Source: Diphasiastrum complanatum (taxonomy: Eukaryota > Streptophyta > Lycopodiopsida > Lycopodiales > Lycopodiaceae). From it: a stretch of 64,000 nt of DNA. Below are positions 25,805 to 37,219 of this stretch, in pieces (position 1 is the first letter of the stretch; each line of letters starts with the position of its first letter). Location: NCBI GenBank assembly GCA_029204225.1, contig CM055101.1, positions 38,990,444 to 39,054,443 on the forward strand, read 5' to 3'. The position numbers and the translations under genes are program-made. The notes under the pieces were generated by a model. The model was not told the DNA's origin and made no database searches. It was given only the letters and a program-made list of their open reading frames with translations.

Positions 25805-26190
25805 ATTCTGTCAAATCATGACCGAAGTAATTCCTTCAGATCTCCACCGGAGCCTTCCTTCAGATCTCGACCGAAGGAGTTCTGTCAAATCTTGACCGAA
25901 GCAGTTCCTTTAGATCTCGACCAAAGGGGTTCTATCAAATCTCGACTGAAGTAGTTCCTTCAGATCTCGACTGGAGCCTTCCTTCAGATCTCGACCGAAG
26001 CGGTTCTGTCAAATCTCGACCGAAGCAGTTCCTTCAGATCTCGACGGGAGCCTTCTTTCAGATCTCGACCGAAGCGGTTCTGTCAAGTCTCGACCGAAGC
26101 AGTTCCTTCAGATCTCGACCGGAGCCTTCCTTCAGATCTTGACCAAATCGGTTCTGTCAAATCCCGACCGAGCAGTTCCTTCATATCTCA
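25805..26190 (+). repeat. 25-bp minisatellite array B2
   Basis: About 15 units of 25 bp, alternating CTTCAGATCTCGACC and CTGTCAAATCTCGACC forms, so a 50-bp higher-order period is visible in places. It fills almost all of the short interior between LTR copies 2 and 3. No integrase sequence remains there. Confidence 0.93.
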
Positions 26191-26195
26191 GAAGC

Positions 26196-27200
26196 TGAGA
26201 GCCGAGCATGAGAGCCGAGGAAATACTAGCTATGAAGATAGTGATTAACTATGTGAGCCTACATGGTGTATCCCAAAGAAGGAATGACCATGTAGGAGCT
26301 AGTAACATTTTCTTGAATAGTTGTAATAAATGTAGACCCCCTTAAAATAGTAAGAGTGAGCCACCTTTTGATGGTGACCTCTAGTGGAAGTGCAAATTCC
26401 ACATGTAATTTCTAATTTAGTGGAATTTCCACATGGGTTCCACATGGGTAGCCTTCTTGCTTATTCAAGGGCCCCCCTCTCTTGTGAGGGAGCTTTTGAT
26501 TGTATTTTCAAGTTCTCTTGAGCTAATAAAGAGGACTCTACGAGTTCTTGAAGATCACTAAGCTCCTTGTTCATGGCAATGATCTTGAGTGATATTTCTA
26601 TGAGCATGCTTGATTCCTTGCTTGTGGATTAACTAGGTTCTTGTTTCTTGTTCTTGCTTAGTTGTGGATTAGCTTCAGTTCTTGCTTGTGGAATCTCGTA
26701 GAAATCAACATTCAAGTAAACTATAGAGGCTAGAAATGTGGTGTAAATCTTGCATAGTCTTGACATTCTAGTTCTTGATGTTCTTGGATAATCTAGGGAT
26801 CAAGTAATGTGTGTTTCTTGATTCTCAGATTGTTAAATGCTGCTAGGAATCTTGTTTCTTGTTTCTTGAATCTTGTTTTAGTTTCAGTAGCTAATCTAGG
26901 TCTTGATTGTTCTTTGATTGAGTAGTTAGTAGTAGGATCGCTCTCTGTGCTGAACGTTGATCTGCTTGAGCTGTAGATGGTTGCATGGCTAGTATATGCA
27001 TGTAGCTGAGTATCGGATTTGAGTTACCCACTGACAGGGTGGGAAATACGTAATGCATCCTTGAATATTGCTTCTGCTCTGTAACTGTTCGAATAAGAAG
27101 AGTCATCACAAAGAACCATAACAACACAAGTAATTCAAGAGAGATAAGCAACAAAAAAGAGAGAAAAAACATGTTCACAGAGTCAGTGAATCTGTGAACA
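26196..27200 (+). mobile_element. Gypsy LTR copy 3 (type beta)
   Basis: 1,005 bp, TGAGAGCC..GTGAACA, very like copy 2 (TATTCAAG, AATAAAG). Followed by TTTGGCACC. Confidence 0.88.
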
Positions 27201-27531
27201 TTTGGCACCATTCCACAGCTACACACACGCTCAACCAAGCCATATCTCAATATCCTGTGTTGCGACACCATCGTCTGAGAGCTCCTGCACATTCATTGCC
27301 GAGCTCATCACTTCGGTCTTAACCGAAGTCCTGCTTGTTTCTCAACCGGAGTCTCACGATCCTCACCACCACAAGCTCCACAACTCAAGTCTGGATTAGA
27401 CCACTACCTCATACCTCTCGATTGAACCACAACTTCACGATCCTAACATGTCCTGAGTTACACCTCAACCACCGCTAATCGTTCAAAACTCGAACGGAGT
27501 CATAACTCCACATTTAGAATGAAATCCCTTT

Positions 27532-28030
27532 GACATCTCGACCGAAGGAAACCGTCACATCTCAACCGGACCCTTCAGTCCAAATTTCAACTGGAGTGCT
27601 CAGTCAAAACTCGACCGAAGCACTGCCATCAATTCTCCACCGGAGCATTTCGCTCGCATCTCAACCGGAGTGCTCAATAAAAACTCGACCCGAGCACTGC
27701 CATCACATCTCAACCGAAGCATTTCGCTCACATCTCAACCGGAGTGTTCAGTCCAATCTCAACCGAAGCACTCTGCTCAGCTTGACCGAAGCACTTATGG
27801 CAGATCTCGACCGAAGCATTTCATTCAGATCTCAACTGAAGAACTCTCCTCAGATCTCGACCGGAGCACTCTGCTCAAATCTCAACTGGAGCACTCTTCT
27901 CAAATCTCAACCGGAGCACTGCCATCAATTCTTAACCGGATCATTTTGCTCGCATCTCAACAGGAGTGCTCAGTAGAAACTCGACCGGAGCACTGCCATC
28001 ACATCTCAACCGGAGCATTTCGCTCAGATC
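27532..28030 (+). repeat. 25-bp minisatellite array A2
   Basis: About 20 units, the counterpart of array A1 with scattered substitutions. It stops at the second integrase fragment. Confidence 0.92.
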
Positions 28031-28607
28031 TCCCCTACGCTATTACCTTGTCGTTCACAGAAAAAGTACACCGTACTATCCTAGGTGTAATGGCCAGGCT
28101 GAATCAACTAACAAGACGATCTGTAAAATTCTAACCAAGATAGTTGAAACCAGTCGCTCTAATTAGGAAACAAAACTTTTCTTAGCTATTTGGGCTTACC
28201 GCACCACCCTAAAGAAAGTCACTGGGTGGGTAACCCCTTTCCACTTAGTATATGGTCAAGAAGAGGTAATGCCCGTAGAATTCTTAGTACCTTCGCTAAG
28301 AGTTACGGAGGCTTTTTCAACAGATCTCTGTGAAAAAGCTTCAATCGAACAACAAGTCAAAACCAGGCTATTTACGTTAGTCCAGTTATGCGAGACAAGA
28401 CTAATATCTTATCACGCACAACTAGTTAACAAACAACGCCAAAAATCTTGGCATGCCCGTCACCTTCGCAATAAAGATCTATATTTAGGTGACCAGGTAC
28501 TTCTTTATACATCAAAGAAGCACCCTGGCAAGTTGAAGTTCAGAAATGAAGGGCCATACGTTATTAACAAAATATTTCCTAATTGTGCAGTCCAGTTACA
28601 CTCCTAG
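28031..28607 (+). pseudogene. Gypsy integrase C-terminal fragment, copy 2
   Basis: Same extent and same premature TAG as copy 1, with several amino-acid differences (for example HRKSTPYYP, VEFLVPSLRV, HARHLRNKDLYLGDQVLLY). The shared stop shows both descend from one already broken element. Followed by a T-rich stretch and array B3. Confidence 0.92.
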
Positions 28608-29062
28608 ACATTGTCGTAAATGGTGGTCATCTACGGCGATACTACGAAGAGTTGTTCTTTGTTAACCCAATTTAGGATCTTTTTCCTTGATAAAAAAAAA
28701 AGTGTTTTTAATATTATTTTATTCCTTTCCTTGTACATTTCTCCTATTGTTTACCTCGTTCCTTGTTTATACTTCATATCATTCATTACTTATGTACATT
28801 CTATGCATTTTTTTTTCTTTTTTTTCTTCTGTTCATACTCATGGGTCATGGGTGTTCTAGATCGACAACTGATAGGCTACACCTTAGAAAATCATTCTCA
28901 CACTTTGGCCACCTCATCTCTGTCTCACTAGTATCTCAGGGTAACCAACATTCCTAGAGATACACCTCTTTTATAAGAACTTCTACTCTGAGATACAGTC
29001 CTATTTTCCCTGGAGTTCTTCACTTGCATCAAACAGATCCATTTATGCATCATGAGATTTTT

Positions 29063-29396
29063 CTCAAATCTCAGCGGAAGTGCCTCTGTCAAATCTCGAC
29101 CGAAGCATTTCCTTCAGTTCTCGACCGAAGCAGTTCCTTCAGATCTCGACCGGAGCCTTCCTTCAGATCTCGAACAAAGGAGTTCTATCAAATCTCGACC
29201 GAAGTAGTTCCTTTAGATCTCGACCGAAGGGGTTCTGTCAAATCTTGACCAAAGCAGTTCCTTCAAATTTCGACCGAAGCGGTTCTGTCAAATCTCGACC
29301 GAAGCAGTTCCTTCAGATCTCGACTGGAGCCTTGCTTCAGATCTCGACCGAATCGGTTCCGTCAAATCCCGATTGAGCAGTTCCTTCATATCTCAG
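29063..29396 (+). repeat. 25-bp minisatellite array B3
   Basis: About 13 units of the 25-bp family running up to LTR copy 4. Confidence 0.92.
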
Positions 29397-29400
29397 AAGC

Positions 29401-30406
29401 TGAGAGCCGAGCATGTGAGCCGAGGAAATACCAGCTAGGAAGATAGTGATTAACTATGTGAGCCTACATGGTGTATCCCAAAGAAGGAATGACCATGTAG
29501 GAGCTAGTAACATTTTCTTGAATAGTTGAAATAAATGTAGACCCCCTTAAAATAGTAAGAGTGAGCCACCTTTTGATGGTGACCTCTAGTGGAAGGGCAA
29601 ATTCCACATGTAATTTTTAATTTAGTGGAATTTCCACATGGGCTCCACATGGGCAACCTTCTTGCCTATTTAAGGGCCCCCCTCTCTTGTGAGGGAGCTT
29701 TTGATTGTATTTTCAAGTTCTCTTGAGCTAACAAAGAGGATCCTCCACGATTTCTTGAAGATCACTAAGCTCCTTGTTCATGGCAATGATCTTGAGTGAT
29801 ATTTCTATGAGTATGCTTGATTCCTTGCTTGTGGATTAACTAGGTTCTTGTTTCTTGTTCTTGCTTAGTTGTGGATTAGCTTCAGTTCTTGCTTGTGGAA
29901 TCTCGTAGAAATCAACATTCAAGTAAACTATAGAGGCTAGAAATGTGGTGTGAATCTTGCATAGTCTTGACATTCTAGTTCTTGATGTTCTTGGATAATC
30001 TAGGGATCAAGTAATGTGTGTTTCTTGATTCTCAGATTGTTAAATGCTGCTAGGAATCTTGTTTCTTGTTTCTTGAATCTTGTTTTAGTTTCAGTAGCTA
30101 ATCTAGTTCTTGATTGTTCTTTGATTGAATAGTTAGTAGTAGGATCGCTCTCTGTGCTGAACGTTGATCTGCTTGAGCTGTAGATGGTTGCATGGCTAGT
30201 ATATGCATGTAACTGAGTATCGGATTTGAGCTACCCACAAACAGGCTGGGAAATACGTAATGCATCCTTGAATATTGCTTCTGCTCTGTAACCGTTCTAA
30301 TAAGAAGAGTAATCACAAAGAACCATAACAACACAAGTAACTCAAGAGAGATAAGCAACAAAAAAGAGAAAAAAACGTGTTCACAGAATCAGTGAATATG
30401 TGAACA
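29401..30406 (+). mobile_element. Gypsy LTR copy 4 (crossover product)
   Basis: Its left part matches LTR copy 7 (GCATGTGAGCCGAGG, AATACCAGC, CCTATTTAAGG) and its right part matches LTR copy 1 (GAATATGTGAACA, AACTGAGTATCGG). The switch lies between 29718 and 29874. This is the expected product of unequal recombination between the two outer LTRs and marks the joint of the tandem duplication. Confidence 0.9.
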
Positions 30407-30737
30407 TTTGGCACCATTCCACAGCTACACACACGCTCAACCAAGCCGTATCTCAATATCCTGTGTTGCGACACCATCGTCTAAGAGCTTCTACACATTC
30501 ATTGCTGAGCTCATCACTTCGGTCTTAACCAAAGTCTTGCTCGTTTCTCAACCGGAGTCTCACGATCCTCACCACCACAAGCTCCACAACTCAAGTCTGG
30601 ATTAGACCACTACCTTATACCTCTCGATTGAACCACAACTTCACGATCCTAACATGTCCTGAGTTACACCTCAACCACCGCTAATCGTTCAAAACTCAAA
30701 CGGAGTCATAACTCCACATTTAGAATGAAATCTCTTT

Positions 30738-31239
30738 GACATCTCGACCGAAGGAAACCGTCACATCTCAACCGGGACCCTTCAGTCCAAATTTCAACCG
30801 GAGTGCTCAGTCAAAACTCGACCAGAGCACTGCCATCAATTCTCAACCGGAGCATTTCGCTCGCATCTCAACCGGAGTGCTCAATAAAAACTCGACCGGA
30901 GCACTGCCATCACATCTCAACCGAAGCATTTCGCTCACATCTCAACCGGAGTGTTCAATCCAATCTCAACTGAAGCACTCTGCTCAGCTTGACCGAAGCA
31001 CTTATGGCAGATCTCGACCGAAGCATTTCGTTCAGATCTCAACTGAAGAACTCTCCTCAGATCTCGACCGGAGCGCTCTGCTCAAATCTCGACTGGAGCA
31101 CTCTTTTCAAATCTCAACCGGAGCACTGCCATCAATTCTAAACCGGATCATTTCGCTCGCATCTCAACTAGAGTGCTCAGTAAAAACTCGACCGGAGCAC
31201 TGCCATCACATCTCAACCTGAGCATTTCGCTCACATCTC
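30738..31239 (+). repeat. 25-bp minisatellite array A3
   Basis: Duplicate of array A1, unchanged as far as I can see. Confidence 0.92.
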
Positions 31240-31814
31240 CCCTACGCTATTACCTTGTCGTTCACAAAAAAAGTACACCGTACTATCCTAGGTGTAATGG
31301 CCAGGCTGAATCAACTAACAAGACGGTTTGTAAAATTCTAACCAAGATAGTTGAAACCAGTCGCTCTGATTAGGAAACAAAACTTTTCTCAGCTATTTGG
31401 GCTTACCGCACCACCCCGAAGAAAGTCACTGGGTGGGTAACCCCTTTCCACTTAGTATATGGTCAAGAAGCGGTAATGCCCGTAGAATTCTTACTACCTT
31501 TGCTAAGAGTTACGGAGGCTTTTTCAACAGATCTCTGTGAAAAAGCTTCAATCGAACAACAAGTCAAAACCAGGCTATTTACGTTAGTCCAGTTATGCGA
31601 GACAAGACTAATATCTTATCACGCACAACTAGTTAACAAACAACGACAAAAAGCTGGGCATGACCGTCACCTGCGCAATGAAGATCTATATTTAGGTGAC
31701 CAGGTATTTCTTTATAAATCAAAGAAGCACCCCGGCAAGTTGGAGTTCAGAAATGAAGGGCCATACGTTATTAACAAAATATTTCCTAATTGTGCTGTCC
31801 AGTTACACTCCTAG
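31240..31814 (+). pseudogene. Gypsy integrase C-terminal fragment, copy 3
   Basis: Duplicate of copy 1 with the same premature stop. Differs at 31656, where the Trp of the KAWHDRHLR block becomes Gly. Confidence 0.92.
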
Positions 31815-32264
31815 ACATTGTCGTAAATGGTGGTCGTCTACGGCGGTACTACGAAGAGTTGTTCTTTGTTAACCGAATTTAGGATCTTTTTCCTTGATAA
31901 AAAAAAAGTGTTTTTAATATTATTTTATTCCTTTCCTTGTACATTTCGCCTATTGTTCACCTCGTTCCTTGTTTATACTTCATATCACTACTTATGTACA
32001 TTCTATGCATTTTTTTTTCTTTTTTTTCTTTTGTTCATACTCATGGGTCATGGGTGTTCTAGATCACAACTGATAGGCTACACCTTAGAAAATCATTCTC
32101 ACACTTTGGCCACCTCATCTCTGTCTCACTGGTATCTCAAGGTAACCAACATTCCTGGAGATACACCTCTTTTACAAGAACTTCTACTCTGAGATACAGT
32201 CCTATTTTCCTTGGAGTTCTTCACTTGCATCAAACAGATCCATTTATGCATCATGAGATTTTTC

Positions 32265-32401
32265 TCAAATCTCAACCAAAGTGCCTCTGTCAAATCTCGA
32301 CCGAGGCAGTTCCTTCAGATATCGATCGAAGCAGTTCGAACCTTCAGATCTCGACCGAAGCGGTTCTGTCAAATCTCGACCGAGCAGTTCCTTCATATCT
32401 C
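32265..32401 (+). repeat. 25-bp minisatellite array B4
   Basis: Duplicate of array B1. Confidence 0.9.
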
Positions 32402-32407
32402 AGAAGC

Positions 32408-33413
32408 TGAGAGCCGAGCATGAGAGCCGAGGAAATACTAGCTAGGAAGATAGTGATTAACTATGTGAGCCTACATGGTGTATCCCAAAGAAGGAATGAC
32501 CATGTAGGATCTAGTAACATTTTCTTGAATAGTTGTAATAAATGTAGACCCCCTTAAAATAGTAAGAGTGACCCACCTTTTGATGGTGACCTCTAGTGGA
32601 AGGGCAAATTCTACATGTAATTTCTAGTTTAGTGGAATTTCCACATGGGCTCCACATGGGTAGCCTTCTTGCTTATTCAAGGGCCCCCCTCTCTTGTGAG
32701 AGAGCTTTTGATTGTATTTTCAAGTTCTCTTGAGCTAATAAAGAGGATCCTCCACGAGTTCTTGAAGATCACTAAGCTCCTTGTTCATGGCAATGATCTT
32801 GAGTGATATTTCTATGAGCATGCTTGATTCCTTGCTTGTGGATTAACTAGGTTCTTGTTTCTTGTTCTTGCTTAGTTGTGGATTAGCTTCAATTCTTGCT
32901 TGTGGAATCTCGTAGAAATCAACATTCAAGTAAACTATAGAGGCTAGAAATGTGGTGTAAATCTTGCATAGTCTTGACATTCTAGGTCTTGATGTTCTTG
33001 GATAATCTAGGGATCAAGTAATGTGTGTTTCTTGATTCTCAGATTGTTAAATGCTGCTATGAATCTTGTTTCTTGTTTCTTGAATCTTGTTTTAGTTTTA
33101 GTAGCTAATCTAGTTCTTGATTGTTCTTTGATTGAGTAGTTAGTAGTAGGATCGCTCTCTGTGCTGAACGTTGATCTGCTTGAGCTGTAGATGGTTGCAT
33201 GGCTAGTATATGCATGTAGTTGAGTATCGGATTTGAGTTACCCACTGATAGGCTGGGAAATACGTAATGCATCCTTGAATATTGCTTCTGCTCTGTAACC
33301 GTTCTAATAAGAAGAGTAATCACAAAGAACCATAACAACACAAGTAATTCAAGAGAGATAAGCAACAAAAAAGAGAAAAAAACGTGTTCACAGAATCAGT
33401 GAATCTGTGAACA
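32408..33413 (+). mobile_element. Gypsy LTR copy 5 (type beta)
   Basis: Duplicate of LTR copy 2, including the terminal palindrome. Confidence 0.88.
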
Positions 33414-33623
33414 TTTGGAACCATTCCACAGCTACACACACGCTCAACCAAGCCATATCTCAATATCCTGTGTTGCGACACCATCGTCTGAGAGTTCCTA
33501 CACATTCATTGTCGAGCTCATCACTTCGGTCTTAACCGAAGTCCTGCTCGTTTCTCAACCGAAGTCTCACGATCCTCACCACCACAAGCTCCACAACTCA
33601 ATTCTGGATTAGACCACTACCTC

Positions 33624-34009
33624 ATTCTGTCAAATCATGACCGAAGTAATTCCTTCAGATCTCCACCGGAGCCTTCCTTCAGATCTCGACCGAAGGAGTT
33701 CTGTCAAATCTTGACCGAAGCAGTTCCTTTAGATCTCGACCAAAGGGGTTCTATCAAATCTCGACTGAAGTAGTTCCTTCAGATCTCGACTGGAGCCTTC
33801 CTTCAGATCTCGACCGAAGCGGTTCTGTCAAATCTCGACCGAAGCAGTTCCTTCAGATCTCGACGGGAGCCTTCTTTCAGATCTCGACCGAAGCGGTTCT
33901 GTCAAGTCTCGACCGAAGCAGTTCCTTCAGATCTCGACCGGAGCCTTCCTTCAGATCTTGACCAAATCGGTTCTGTCAAATCCCGACCGAGCAGTTCCTT
34001 CATATCTCA
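33624..34009 (+). repeat. 25-bp minisatellite array B5
   Basis: Duplicate of array B2. Confidence 0.92.
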
Positions 34010-34014
34010 GAAGC

Positions 34015-35019
34015 TGAGAGCCGAGCATGAGAGCCGAGGAAATACTAGCTATGAAGATAGTGATTAACTATGTGAGCCTACATGGTGTATCCCAAAGAAG
34101 GAATGACCATGTAGGAGCTAGTAACATTTTCTTGAATAGTTGTAATAAATGTAGACCCCCTTAAAATAGTAAGAGTGAGCCACCTTTTGATGGTGACCTC
34201 TAGTGGAAGTGCAAATTCCACATGTAATTTCTAATTTAGTGGAATTTCCACATGGGTTCCACATGGGTAGCCTTCTTGCTTATTCAAGGGCCCCCCTCTC
34301 TTGTGAGGGAGCTTTTGATTGTATTTTCAAGTTCTCTTGAGCTAATAAAGAGGACTCTACGAGTTCTTGAAGATCACTAAGCTCCTTGTTCATGGCAATG
34401 ATCTTGAGTGATATTTCTATGAGCATGCTTGATTCCTTGCTTGTGGATTAACTAGGTTCTTGTTTCTTGTTCTTGCTTAGTTGTGGATTAGCTTCAGTTC
34501 TTGCTTGTGGAATCTCGTAGAAATCAACATTCAAGTAAACTATAGAGGCTAGAAATGTGGTGTAAATCTTGCATAGTCTTGACATTCTAGTTCTTGATGT
34601 TCTTGGATAATCTAGGGATCAAGTAATGTGTGTTTCTTGATTCTCAGATTGTTAAATGCTGCTAGGAATCTTGTTTCTTGTTTCTTGAATCTTGTTTTAG
34701 TTTCAGTAGCTAATCTAGGTCTTGATTGTTCTTTGATTGAGTAGTTAGTAGTAGGATCGCTCTCTGTGCTGAACGTTGATCTGCTTGAGCTGTAGATGGT
34801 TGCATGGCTAGTATATGCATGTAGCTGAGTATCGGATTTGAGTTACCCACTGACAGGGTGGGAAATACGTAATGCATCCTTGAATATTGCTTCTGCTCTG
34901 TAACTGTTCTAATAAGAAGAGTCATCACAAAGAACCATAACAACACAAGTAATTCAAGAGAGATAAGCAACAAAAAAGAGAGAAAAAACATGTTCACAGA
35001 GTCAGTGAATCTGTGAACA
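34015..35019 (+). mobile_element. Gypsy LTR copy 6 (type beta)
   Basis: Duplicate of LTR copy 3, with one substitution at 34910. Confidence 0.88.
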
Positions 35020-35350
35020 TTTGGCACCATTCCACAGCTACACACACGCTCAACCAAGCCATATCTCAATATCCTGTGTTGCGACACCATCGTCTGAGAG
35101 CTCCTGCACATTCATTGCCGAGCTCATCACTTCGGTCTTAACCGAAGTCCTGCTTGTTTCTCAACCGGAGTCTCACGATCCTCACCACCACAAGCTCCAC
35201 AACTCAAGTCTGGATTAGACCACTACCTCATACCTCTCGATTGAACCACAACTTCACGATCCTAACATGTCCTGAGTTACACCTCAACCACCGCTAATCG
35301 TTCAAAACTCGAACGGAGTCATAACTCCACATTTAGAATGAAATCCCTTT

Positions 35351-35849
35351 GACATCTCGACCGAAGGAAACCGTCACATCTCAACCGGACCCTTCAGTCC
35401 AAATTTCAACTGGAGTGCTCAGTCAAAACTCGACCGAAGCACTGCCATCAATTCTCCACCGGAGCATTTCGCTCGCATCTCAACCGGAGTGCTCAATAAA
35501 AACTCGACCCGAGCACTGCCATCACATCTCAACCGAAGCATTTCGCTCACATCTCAACCGGAGTGTTCAGTCCAATCTCAACCGAAGCACTCTGCTCAGC
35601 TTGACCGAAGCACTTATGGCAGATCTCGACCGAAGCATTTCATTCAGATCTCAACTGAAGAACTCTCCTCAGATCTCGACCGGAGCACTCTGCTCAAATC
35701 TCAACTGGAGCACTCTTCTCAAATCTCAACCGGAGCACTGCCATCAATTCTTAACCGGATCATTTTGCTCGCATCTCAACAGGAGTGCTCAGTAGAAACT
35801 CGACCGGAGCACTGCCATCACATCTCAACCGGAGCATTTCGCTCAGATC
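35351..35849 (+). repeat. 25-bp minisatellite array A4
   Basis: Duplicate of array A2. Confidence 0.92.
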
Positions 35850-36426
35850 TCCCCTACGCTATTACCTTGTCGTTCACAGAAAAAGTACACCGTACTATCC
35901 TAGGTGTAATGGCCAGGCTGAATCAACTAACAAGACGATCTGTAAAATTCTAACCAAGATAGTTGAAACCAGTCGCTCTAATTAGGAAACAAAACTTTTC
36001 TTAGCTATTTGGGCTTACCGCACCACCCTAAAGAAAGTCACTGGGTGGGTAACCCCTTTCCACTTAGTATATGGTCAAGAAGAGGTAATGCCCGTAGAAT
36101 TCTTAGTACCTTCGCTAAGAGTTACGGAGGCTTTTTCAACAGATCTCTGTGAAAAAGCTTCAATCGAACAACAAGTCAAAACCAGGCTATTTACGTTAGT
36201 CCAGTTATGCGAGACAAGACTAATATCTTATCACGCACAACTAGTTAACAAACAACGCCAAAAATCTTGGCATGCCCGTCACCTTCGCAATAAAGATCTA
36301 TATTTAGGTGACCAGGTACTTCTTTATACATCAAAGAAGCACCCTGGCAAGTTGAAGTTCAGAAATGAAGGGCCATACGTTATTAACAAAATATTTCCTA
36401 ATTGTGCAGTCCAGTTACACTCCTAG
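35850..36426 (+). pseudogene. Gypsy integrase C-terminal fragment, copy 4
   Basis: Duplicate of copy 2, with the same stop codon and the same variants. Confidence 0.92.
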
Positions 36427-36881
36427 ACATTGTCGTAAATGGTGGTCATCTACGGCGATACTACGAAGAGTTGTTCTTTGTTAACCCAATTTAGGATCTT
36501 TTTCCTTGATAAAAAAAAAAGTGTTTTTAATATTATTTTATTCCTTTCCTTGTACATTTCTCCTATTGTTTACCTCGTTCCTTGTTTATACTTCATATCA
36601 TTCATTACTTATGTACATTCTATGCATTTTTTTTTCTTTTTTTTCTTCTGTTCATACTCATGGGTCATGGGTGTTCTAGATCGACAACTGATAGGCTACA
36701 CCTTAGAAAATCATTCTCACACTTTGGCCACCTCATCTCTGTCTCACTAGTATCTCAGGGTAACCAACATTCCTAGAGATACACCTCTTTTATAAGAACT
36801 TCTACTCTGAGATACAGTCCTATTTTCCCTGGAGTTCTTCACTTGCATCAAACAGATCCATTTATGCATCATGAGATTTTT

Positions 36882-37215
36882 CTCAAATCTCAGCGGAAGT
36901 GCCTCTGTCAAATCTCGACCGAAGCATTTCCTTCAGTTCTCGACCGAAGCAGTTCCTTCAGATCTCGACCGGAGCCTTCCTTCAGATCTCGAACAAAGGA
37001 GTTCTATCAAATCTCGACCGAAGTAGTTCCTTTAGATCTCGACCGAAGGGGTTCTGTCAAATCTTGACCAAAGCAGTTCCTTCAAATTTCGACCGAAGCG
37101 GTTCTGTCAAATCTCGACCGAAGCAGTTCCTTCAGATCTCGACTGGAGCCTTGCTTCAGATCTCGACCGAATCGGTTCCGTCAAATCCCGATTGAGCAGT
37201 TCCTTCATATCTCAG
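36882..37215 (+). repeat. 25-bp minisatellite array B6
   Basis: Duplicate of array B3. Confidence 0.92.
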
Positions 37216-37219
37216 AAGC

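Larger units (their letters stand above)
21899..29717. repeat. 7,819-bp tandem duplication, unit 1
   Basis: Every feature here recurs exactly 7,819 bp downstream. I found three substitutions between the units: 23578 C/31397 T, 23837 T/31656 G (Trp to Gly in integrase), 27091 G/34910 T. The start is set by the crossover interval in LTR copies 1 and 4. Confidence 0.95.

Noticed and set aside
22919-26190. CRISPR-like array
   Set aside because: Units are contiguous 25-bp repeats without unique spacers, in a plant retrotransposon context.
22917-37195. Open frames of 60-160 codons with Ser/Arg/Leu-rich repeats across the 25-bp arrays
   Set aside because: They follow the minisatellite through all frames, start at arbitrary ATGs and stop where the arrays stop. 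A repeat protein is possible but unsupported.
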